Below are positions 54,893-61,854 of a stretch of DNA of 64,000 nucleotides, piece by piece (within the stretch, counting starts at the first letter, position 1; each line of letters starts with the position of its first letter). The DNA is from MWDV01 sp002070715 (GTDB lineage Bacteria > Verrucomicrobiota > Verrucomicrobiia > Limisphaerales > MWDV01). Under the pieces are notes generated by a model that saw only the letters and a program-made list of their open reading frames with translations, was not told the origin of the DNA and made no database searches. The position numbers and the translations under genes are program-made. The stretch covers positions 1-64,000 of the forward strand of contig DAONTI010000006.1 of NCBI GenBank assembly GCA_035411585.1, read 5' to 3'.

Positions 54893-55705
54893 ATGCCCAC
54901 CAAGGAACATAAACAACACGCGCGGAGACTGGTCGAGACGCTGGAAGAACGCACCCATGCCGGGCCGCCGGTGGCGGTGGCGGAAATCCAATCCGCCCAC
55001 GCCTTTCTGCGGGACCATGATTTTTCGGTGGCCAGCGATTATTTCAAGCGGCTGGCGCGCTTGCAGGAACGCCTGCGCACCCGCGTCCCGGCGCCGGCCA
55101 AACGCAACTACGGCGGCCAGGCGGCGGGCGATTGGATGCAGGTGCAATCGGTTTATGATCACGTCATCCTGAGCATTTGTTACGACGGCGAGTTCAACTT
55201 GCGCCGGGGCCGGATCAAACTCTCGCACCGGTTCAATCAAGCGGGGCGGCTGGACTTTGTGGAACTAAAACTGTTGCGTTCCCTGCAGCCGGAGTTGGAT
55301 GGCGCGCTCCGGAAACTGTTGACGGTGCGGGATTATCCTCGGGCCCAGAAAGACTGGCGGGCGGCGGAAGCCTTCGCCCTGCGCGTGCTGCCCCGAGAAT
55401 TGATTTTTCTGCACGCCGACCTCTTCCGTTTTCCCCGGGCGGAAATTCTGGCGTGGCTGATCAACATCGGCCACCGCGCGGTCGCGGACCTGCTCGAGGC
55501 GTTGCGCACCAATCAAATCAACGGACGGTCGCGATCGGAGACCCCGGGCACGACGCAGTTGCCGCTGGAAGAACTCCGGACGGACCCCGTCGCCCTTCCG
55601 ATTCTGAAACGAGCCGCCGCCTTGGAATCCATGGTGGAAGCCGAGAGCCCTGAAACCGTGATTATCCGTTACCGGCATCTCGAACCACCCGCCGCGCACA
55701 ACTGA
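54893..55705 (+). CDS. Protein of unknown function
   Basis: 270 aa, soluble, mostly helical and basic at the N-terminus (KEHKQHARRLVETLEERT). Later segments read QVQSVYDHVILSICYDGEFN and LRRGRIKLSHRFNQAG, then ELIFLHADLFRFPRAE. No domain recognised. I start at the ATG giving MPTKEHK because the upstream extension lacks structure. It lies between the sigma factor and lpxK. Confidence 0.6.
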   Translation: MPTKEHKQHARRLVETLEERTHAGPPVAVAEIQSAHAFLRDHDFSVASDYFKRLARLQERLRTRVPAPAKRNYGGQAAGDWMQVQSVYDHVILSICYDGEFNLRRGRIKLSHRFNQAGRLDFVELKLLRSLQPELDGALRKLLTVRDYPRAQKDWRAAEAFALRVLPRELIFLHADLFRFPRAEILAWLINIGHRAVADLLEALRTNQINGRSRSETPGTTQLPLEELRTDPVALPILKRAAALESMVEAESPETVIIRYRHLEPPAAHN

Positions 55706-55821
55706 TTCCGGCGCATTCGTTCCTCCTCATTACCGCCGCTCCGGCTTCACCTGCGGCTCCCCCAACGCGCCCCCGCCAAGCCGCTTGCCCGGCTTGAGCA
55801 CGCTTGGCACACTGCGCGGCA

Positions 55822-56997
55822 ATGCGCCAACGCCTGCGGGACTGGACCGAACGGCTCGAAACGTTCGTCCTGGAAGTCATCTTCGAGGAACGCCGGGATG
55901 CGCGCGCCAGGTTGATGCGCGCGTTCCTTCTGGCGTGCTCCAAACTTTTTGCCGTCGCCGTCAAGACGCGCCGGCTGCTCTACAACGCCCGCATTCTGCG
56001 CGACGCGACCCTGGGCGTGCAGGTGATCGCCATTGGTAACCTCACCGTGGGCGGCACCGGGAAAACGCCGGTGGTGGAAAAGTTTGCCCGGGCGTTGCAG
56101 GATCAAGGCCGCAACGTCGCCATTCTCTCCCGCGGCTACCGCTCCAAACCCACTCCCCTGCACCGGTTGCTCTGGAACAAACTATTGTTTCGCGGCGACA
56201 CCACGCCGCCCCGCGTGGTTTCGGACGGCAAATCGCTGCTCTTGGATTCAGAAATGGCGGGGGACGAACCCTACATGCTGGCCTCGAATCTCAAGGATGT
56301 GGTGGTGCTGGTGGACAAGAACCGCGTCAAAAGCGGTCGTTACGCCATTGAAAAATTCGGGTGCGACACGCTCCTGCTGGACGACGGCTATCAGTATTGG
56401 AATTTGCAGGGGCGGCGGCATGACGTGGTGTTGATTGACCGGCAACAACCCTTTGGTTGCAACGGCCTGTTGCTGCCGCGGGGCACGTTGCGGGAGCCGC
56501 CGTCCCATCTGGTGCGCGCCCGCACCCTGTTCATCACCAAGAGCGACGGCCAGACCGCCGAATTGCGCCAGCGCCTCGCGGCGTTGAATCCTCACGCGCC
56601 CATCATCGAATGCATCCATCAACCATTGTATCTGGAGGATGTCTTCACCGGCCAGCGGCACGATCTCTCCTTTCTCCAGGGACGCAAGGTGTCATCGCTC
56701 AGCGGCATTGCGCAACCGGAGAGCTTCGAGGAAAGCCTCGTCACCCTCGGGGCGGAACTGGTTTACTCGAAACGCTTCGCGGATCACCACCGGTTCACCC
56801 CGCAGGAAGTGCTCAACACGATCAACCGCAGTAAAAAGCGCCAGGCCGAGGCCATCATCACCACCCAGAAGGACGCCGTCCGGTTTCCCAAGCTCGACCG
56901 GCGCGACCTGCCCATCTACTTCATGCGCGTCGAAATCCGCATCGTCAGCGGCGCGGAGGACTTCGAGGATTGCGTGCGCCGCATCTGTTTTCGCTGA
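55822..56997 (+). CDS. lpxK: Tetraacyldisaccharide 4'-kinase
   Basis: 391 aa. A hydrophobic N-terminal region (LMRAFLLACSKLFAVAV) is followed by the kinase P-loop GNLTVGGTGKTP near residues 72-83 and the LSRGY motif (ILSRGYRSK), both LpxK signatures. The conserved QYWNLQGRRHDVVLID follows. It phosphorylates the lipid A disaccharide at the inner membrane. An ATG six codons further upstream is also possible. It overlaps the next gene by ATGA. Confidence 0.95.
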   Translation: MRQRLRDWTERLETFVLEVIFEERRDARARLMRAFLLACSKLFAVAVKTRRLLYNARILRDATLGVQVIAIGNLTVGGTGKTPVVEKFARALQDQGRNVAILSRGYRSKPTPLHRLLWNKLLFRGDTTPPRVVSDGKSLLLDSEMAGDEPYMLASNLKDVVVLVDKNRVKSGRYAIEKFGCDTLLLDDGYQYWNLQGRRHDVVLIDRQQPFGCNGLLLPRGTLREPPSHLVRARTLFITKSDGQTAELRQRLAALNPHAPIIECIHQPLYLEDVFTGQRHDLSFLQGRKVSSLSGIAQPESFEESLVTLGAELVYSKRFADHHRFTPQEVLNTINRSKKRQAEAIITTQKDAVRFPKLDRRDLPIYFMRVEIRIVSGAEDFEDCVRRICFR

Positions 56998-57926
56998 TGA
57001 ACGCAGCCCTCTATTGGTCGGCCCGCGCGCTGGTGACGCTGCTGCAGGCGCTGCCGTTGCGGTGGGTGGCGCGCCTGGGCCGGGGCGGCGGCGCGCTGGC
57101 GTATGTTCTGGACGCGCGTCACCGCCGGATGGCGATGCAGAATCTCACCCGGATCTTTGGCGCGGAAAAATCCCCCGCCGAAATTCGCGCCCTGGCGCGG
57201 GAGAATTTTCGCCGGCTGGGCGAGAACTACCTGTGCGCGCTGAAAACCGCGGCGATGCGTCCGGCCGACCTCGCGCCGCACCTCGAATTTGTGGGCACGG
57301 AAAAATTTGTGCCTCCGCCGGGCATGCCCCCGCAAAGCCGGATTATCGCCATCGGTCACTTTGGCAATTTTGAATTATACGCCCGCTTCGGCCAGTTCGC
57401 GCCGGCCTTCCAATGCGCCACCACCTATCGCGCGCTGAATCAACCCGCGCTCAATCGCTTGCTGCAATCGCTGCGGCAACGCTCGGGGTGCCTCTATTTC
57501 GAGCGCCGCACCGAAGGCCAGGCGCTCAAGGCCCGCCTGACGGATTCCCGTTTGTTATTGGGGCTGCTCGCAGACCAACGCAGCGGGACCGGCGGCGTGT
57601 GGCTCCCGTTCCTGGGACAGATCTGTTTGACCTCCACCGCTCCGGCTACGTTGGCGCTGCGGTATCGGTGCCCGTTGCACACGGCGATTTGTTATCGCGT
57701 GGCTCTGGCCCGCTGGCGCATTGAGGTGAGCGACCCCATCCCCACTCACGTCGAGGGACGTCCCCGCGATTCCGCTGGGATCATGCGCGACGTCAATCGC
57801 GCCTTTGAAATTGCCGTTCGCCGCGATCCCGCCAACTGGTTTTGGGTCCACGACCGCTGGCGCCCCTCCAAATCCGGCAAACACGAAGCAGCCCTCGCCG
57901 CCTTCCAAGAAACGGCCTCCCCCTGA
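56997..57926 (+). CDS. Lipid A acyltransferase, LpxL/HtrB family
   Basis: 309 aa inner-membrane acyltransferase. An N-terminal hydrophobic segment is followed by the catalytic HX4[DE] motif in IGHFGNFELY near 121-126 and an LLADQRSGTGGVWLPF stretch near 180-195, the substrate-binding region. It adds a secondary acyl chain to lipid A or its precursor. Starting at the ATG overlapping the lpxK stop (ATGA) gives the right length, and the pair is the usual lpxK-lpxL order. Confidence 0.92.
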   Translation: MNAALYWSARALVTLLQALPLRWVARLGRGGGALAYVLDARHRRMAMQNLTRIFGAEKSPAEIRALARENFRRLGENYLCALKTAAMRPADLAPHLEFVGTEKFVPPPGMPPQSRIIAIGHFGNFELYARFGQFAPAFQCATTYRALNQPALNRLLQSLRQRSGCLYFERRTEGQALKARLTDSRLLLGLLADQRSGTGGVWLPFLGQICLTSTAPATLALRYRCPLHTAICYRVALARWRIEVSDPIPTHVEGRPRDSAGIMRDVNRAFEIAVRRDPANWFWVHDRWRPSKSGKHEAALAAFQETASP

Positions 57927-57981
57927 TTCGCCCGGCGGGCGCGGACTTGCATTCAACGCGGAGCGACCTGATAGTTTGTCC

Positions 57982-58902
57982 GTGGAAACCACCATTACCC
58001 AGTTGACACAGACCCTGCTGGATTCCTACACGCGAGCCGGCGGCATCAATCATCTGGACGGCAAAAACCTGCCGTCCAAGCGCGCCATCACGACGCTTTC
58101 GCGCGATTTGCTGCGGCTGCTGTTCCCCGGATTCTTTGACGAAAAACCGGTGCATTCCTCCGAGATCGCGCCGTTGACCAACGGTCTGCTCAAGGCGGTG
58201 CTGGCGCCGTTGGAAAAGGAGATTTACAAGAGCCTCACCTATCTGCCCCCGCCCGAGTATCCGCGGAAAAACCTGCGCGTCGTGGCCCGGCAGTTGACGT
58301 TGGAATTGCTCGCCAGCCTGCCGCACATTCGCGAGCGCCTGCAAACCGACATCGAAGCCGCTTACAACGGCGACCCGGCCGCGCTGAGCCGGGAAGAGGT
58401 CATTGTGGCCTATCCATTCGTCGAAACCCTGGCGATTCAACGTCTGGCCCATGAGTTGTACCGGCAAAAAGTGCCGCTCATCCCGCGCATCATGACCGAA
58501 TGGGCGCATGAACGCAGCGGCATGGACCTGCACCCCGGCGCCCAGATCGGCACGCATTTCTTCGTGGACCACTGCACCGGCACCGTGGTGGGGGAAACGA
58601 CGATCATTGGCAATCACGTCAAAATGTATCAAGGCGTCGGCTTGGTGGCCCGCTCGCTGGCGGCGGGCCAGGCGTTGCGCGGACAAAAGCGGCATCCGAC
58701 CATTGAAGACCGCGTGACCATTTACGCGGGCGCCACCATCATGGGCGGCGACACCGTGGTCGGTGAAGGCAGCACCATCGGCGCGAATGTGTTTCTCACC
58801 ACCAGCGTGCCGCCGCATTCGCTGGTGGTTCAGGAGGACGCCAATGTGAAAGTGACCCGCAAAGTGGACCGCACGCGGCGGGAACTCGAGATTCACATCT
58901 GA
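57982..58902 (+). CDS. cysE: Serine O-acetyltransferase
   Basis: 306 aa. The helical N-terminal region (60-180) is followed by the left-handed beta-helix with hexapeptide repeats: DLHPGAQIGTHFFVDHCTG, VVGETTIIGNHVKMYQGVGL. The catalytic Asp-His pair is in DHCTG and the ending is QEDANVKVTRKV. It makes O-acetylserine for cysteine synthesis. I use the GTG giving VETTITQ, since the protein-like sequence begins there; a TTG two codons upstream and an ATG at 57805 are alternatives, the latter running through lpxL. It is the long (SAT-1) form. Confidence 0.9.
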   Translation: METTITQLTQTLLDSYTRAGGINHLDGKNLPSKRAITTLSRDLLRLLFPGFFDEKPVHSSEIAPLTNGLLKAVLAPLEKEIYKSLTYLPPPEYPRKNLRVVARQLTLELLASLPHIRERLQTDIEAAYNGDPAALSREEVIVAYPFVETLAIQRLAHELYRQKVPLIPRIMTEWAHERSGMDLHPGAQIGTHFFVDHCTGTVVGETTIIGNHVKMYQGVGLVARSLAAGQALRGQKRHPTIEDRVTIYAGATIMGGDTVVGEGSTIGANVFLTTSVPPHSLVVQEDANVKVTRKVDRTRRELEIHI

Positions 58903-59027
58903 AGCGGGCCCGCCCCTCGCGCGGATCACCCCGTTTGCCAATCCAGCCATCCCATCGCGGGCCCGACCGCGCCGCCACTCGAACCCGCGGGTTTGCCTGT
59001 TGTCCGGCGCTTCGTTAGTTTGACGCC

Positions 59028-59915
59028 ATGCTTACACTCGAACACCTCGCGGCATTGGTTGAAGCCCACCGCGCCGTCATCCCGGCCCGCGTGTCGGATT
59101 TTACCCTCGGCGGCCGGTCATTCGATTTCAACACCCGTCCGGCGATCATGGGCGTGGTCAATCTCTCCGCCGATTCCTGGTATCGCGAGAGCGTCTGCCT
59201 GACGACTGAAGCCGCCGTCCGCCGGGGCCGTCAGTTGGCCGCCCAGGGCGCGGACCTCGTGGATCTTGGCGCCGAATCCACCCTCGCCCATGCCGCCCGC
59301 GTGGACGACGCCAGCCAAACGAGCCGGCTGCTGCCCATCCTCAAAGAATTGCGCGCGGCGGGGATCCTGGTCTCGGTGGAAACTTACGCGCCGGCGGTCA
59401 CCCGCGCCTGCCTCGCCGCCGGCGCCAATCTCCTCAACCTGACCGGCACGGATCACACCGCGGAATTGTTCCGCATGGTCGCGGACCATGACGCCGCCGT
59501 GATCCTTTGTTATGTGCAGGGCCGGAACGTCCGCGAAGTGGGCGACTTCGATTTCCACGCGGACCCGACGGCGTCCATGCACGATTATTTTGCCCGCCAG
59601 ATCGAAACCGCCCGGCGCCACGGGGTGGAAAAAATCCTCATTGATCCGGGGCTGGGCTTTTACTACCGCAACCTGCAGGACAGCGCCGTGCGTGTGCGTC
59701 ATCAGATGAATGTCTTCCTGAACACCTTCCGCCTCCGCACGCTCGGGGTGCCGGTCTGCCATGCGTTGCCCCATGCCTTTGAATTTTTTGGCGAGGAAGT
59801 GCGTTGCGCCGAACCGTTCTTCTGCGTGCTGGCGGCGCTCGGAAAAACCGACCTGTTCCGCACTCACGAAGTCCCGCGCATCAAGGCCGTGCTCGATACC
59901 CTGCGCGTTTTCTGA
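59028..59915 (+). CDS. Pterin-binding domain protein, divergent dihydropteroate synthase-like
   Basis: 295 aa TIM barrel of the DHPS/pterin-binding family: IMGVVNLSADSWYRES corresponds to the DHPS motif IMGILNVTPDSFSDGG, and AAQGADLVDLGAEST to GADIIDIGGEST. IDPGLGFYYRNLQ keeps the DPGxGF pattern. The usual Asn/Pro of the first motif, and the later SRK loop, are changed (here CHALPHAFEFFG), so it may not make folate. It could act on a different pterin, or be an adapted paralog. The start gives MLTLEHL. Confidence 0.82.
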   Translation: MLTLEHLAALVEAHRAVIPARVSDFTLGGRSFDFNTRPAIMGVVNLSADSWYRESVCLTTEAAVRRGRQLAAQGADLVDLGAESTLAHAARVDDASQTSRLLPILKELRAAGILVSVETYAPAVTRACLAAGANLLNLTGTDHTAELFRMVADHDAAVILCYVQGRNVREVGDFDFHADPTASMHDYFARQIETARRHGVEKILIDPGLGFYYRNLQDSAVRVRHQMNVFLNTFRLRTLGVPVCHALPHAFEFFGEEVRCAEPFFCVLAALGKTDLFRTHEVPRIKAVLDTLRVF

Positions 59916-59923
59916 ACGCCCAG

Positions 59924-59955
59924 CAAAACTTTGTTGCAGATGCAACAAAGTTTTG
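59924..59955 (+). terminator. Perfect 14-bp hairpin between converging genes
   Basis: CAAAACTTTGTTGC at 59924-59937 and its exact complement at 59942-59955, with loop AGAT. The stem is AT-rich and ends in TTTTG. It lies between the pterin-binding gene (plus) and the EgtD-like gene (minus) and could terminate both strands, or be a palindromic operator. Confidence 0.65.
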
Positions 59956-60099
59956 AACAAGGGTGAAGGTCAGTTGGCTGACGGGGAAGGACGGAAAGTC
60001 CGAATGAAAATAGGCTGGGGCAACCACACACAAAATTCCCAAACCCTGAACGGGCGGCGGGAACCCTAACCGCCGCCGCGCCCGGCAACCGCCGCGCTG

Positions 60100-61086
60100 C
60101 TACCGTTTTTGCACATGGAACACGCCTTCCTCCTCCGAGGCCGCCACCCAGGCGCGGAGGATGCCCAACCCATAACCGGCCAGCAACGTCCCCAGGGAGG
60201 CCGCCTGGTGGCGATAGGAAAAAAACAATTGGATGCTTTCCCCGGATTGAAACGCCACCGGCTCGCCCGCCACGATTACCTCCCGGGACCGCGTGAAATG
60301 GAAGCGCGCCACCACCCGTTTCAAGCCGCTGCCCGCGGGATCGGTTTCCACCGTGAACCGCAGTTCGCCGTCGCCGCGCTCGAAGCCCAGGTCGAGCAGG
60401 AAGGTCAGCAGCCAGTCGCGCGTGAGCGAGTTGTCATACTGCGGTAAAATCCGGCGCAACCCGGCGGCATAATCCGGGCCGGGCGCGAGGTTGGCGCTTA
60501 CCAGCAGCGTGTCGTCGGACCGGACCAAGGCGGCCAGTCGGGGCAAAATTTGTCCCGGCTCAAAATTCGGCAGCATCCCGAAAAACGTGATCACCCGGGC
60601 CGCCGTCGGCGGCGCGGAAACCGTCAACGCCGGGATCAGATTATCCGCCGCCGCCAGATCCCCGACCAACGGGAAACAGGGCAGCTCCGGGAGCGCGTCC
60701 CGCGCGGTTTGACGCGCCACCAACGTCATCGCCACGCTCACGTCGCACGGCACGTAGGCCACTTGGCGTCCCGCCGCCTGCAACTGGCGCAGCAGGCGCG
60801 TATCCTTCTGGCCGCCGCCGCAACCCAGCCCGATGACGTGAACCTGCGGCGCGGTGATCCGCGGCGCCGTTTCCGCAAACGCCCGGTCATAGAGCGCCAC
60901 AACCGCTGCATCGGTGCGCGCGGGTGAAAGCGCCTGATGCAACGCCAGCCATTTTTGCGTCTGCTTGACGCTGTCATAATGGAACTTGTGGTTCACCCGC
61001 CGGGTGCGCAGGGATGCGAGCAAATCGTCCCGCACCCGCTCGGGGAACTGGCTGCGATGCACGGTCACTTGAGCGAGGTCAGACAT
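60100..61086 (-). CDS. EgtD-like L-histidine N-alpha-methyltransferase family protein
   Basis: 328 aa. The N-terminus reads LASLRTRRVNHKFHYDSVKQ (related to EgtD's ...KYFYDERGS), the SAM-binding loop is VIGLGCGGGQKD near 83-94, and TFFGMLPNFEPGQ matches the FxGNTIGNF position of EgtD. The family makes trimethylhistidine (hercynine) in ergothioneine synthesis or acts on related substrates. No EgtB sulfoxide synthase or EgtE is present in the window, so the product is unknown. It converges with the pterin-binding gene. Confidence 0.82.
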   Translation of the reverse strand: MSDLAQVTVHRSQFPERVRDDLLASLRTRRVNHKFHYDSVKQTQKWLALHQALSPARTDAAVVALYDRAFAETAPRITAPQVHVIGLGCGGGQKDTRLLRQLQAAGRQVAYVPCDVSVAMTLVARQTARDALPELPCFPLVGDLAAADNLIPALTVSAPPTAARVITFFGMLPNFEPGQILPRLAALVRSDDTLLVSANLAPGPDYAAGLRRILPQYDNSLTRDWLLTFLLDLGFERGDGELRFTVETDPAGSGLKRVVARFHFTRSREVIVAGEPVAFQSGESIQLFFSYRHQAASLGTLLAGYGLGILRAWVAASEEEGVFHVQKR

Positions 61087-61191
61087 AATTCATCAGGCTG
61101 GATGCACCATTGCATTGGGCGGTTGTCATACGCCCCCGCTTCTACCCGAAACCGCCCCCGCCAGCAAGCGCCCCAATCCCGGCCGGCGGGC

Positions 61192-61854
61192 TTACGCGAT
61201 GAGGCCGGCGGCCTGGAAGCTGAAATGGGCTTTTTTGGCGACGATGATATGGTCGAGGACGCGGAGGCCTAGGATCGTGGCGGCTTCGGTGAGGCGGGCG
61301 TGGGCGCGGCGGTCGGCGTCGCTGGGGTGCGGGTCGCCGTGCGGGTGGTTGTGAACGAAGATGACGGCGGCGGCGCGGTCGGCAATCACGTCGGCGAAGA
61401 CTTCGCGGGGGTGGATGGGCGATTGATCGAGCAAACCGATGGTGACGGTGCGTTTGGCGATGACTTCGTGGGCGCCGTTCAGGGAGAGGCAGAGGAAATG
61501 TTCCTGCGGTTTGCCGGCGATGTCGGCGACGAGCGGCAGGACATCTTCGGCGGTGATGATCTTCACGGTTTCGCGCAGCAAATACCGCCGGGCCAGCTCG
61601 AAGGCGGAGAGGATTTGCGCGGCCTTGGCCAGCTTGATGCCGGGCACGGCGGTGAGCTGCGCCAGCGTCAGGTTTTCTTTGTGTTCGCGGATCAACCCGG
61701 CGACCTGCCGGGCCATCGTGCGGACATCAATGCCGGAGGTCCCGCGCCCGAGAATGGCGGTCACGAGTTCTTCGTCGGTGAGGGCGGCCGCGCCGCGTTC
61801 CCGCAGTTTCTCGCGCGGCCGGTTGTGTTCCGGGAGGTCTTTGATGGTTTTCAC
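61192..61854 (-). CDS. radC: RadC-family protein (JAMM/MPN domain)
   Basis: 220 aa. N-terminal HhH (PGIKLAKAAQILSAFELARR), then the JAMM domain with VIFVHNHPHGDPHPSDAD near 167-184, giving the metal ligands H, H and D. The family is associated with DNA repair and restriction/mobile DNA, function unproven. Starting at GTG (61854) gives the GTGA overlap with the upstream methyltransferase gene; the longer frame enters that gene. Cotranscribed with the fused methyltransferase. Confidence 0.88.
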   Translation of the reverse strand: MKTIKDLPEHNRPREKLRERGAAALTDEELVTAILGRGTSGIDVRTMARQVAGLIREHKENLTLAQLTAVPGIKLAKAAQILSAFELARRYLLRETVKIITAEDVLPLVADIAGKPQEHFLCLSLNGAHEVIAKRTVTIGLLDQSPIHPREVFADVIADRAAAVIFVHNHPHGDPHPSDADRRAHARLTEAATILGLRVLDHIIVAKKAHFSFQAAGLIA

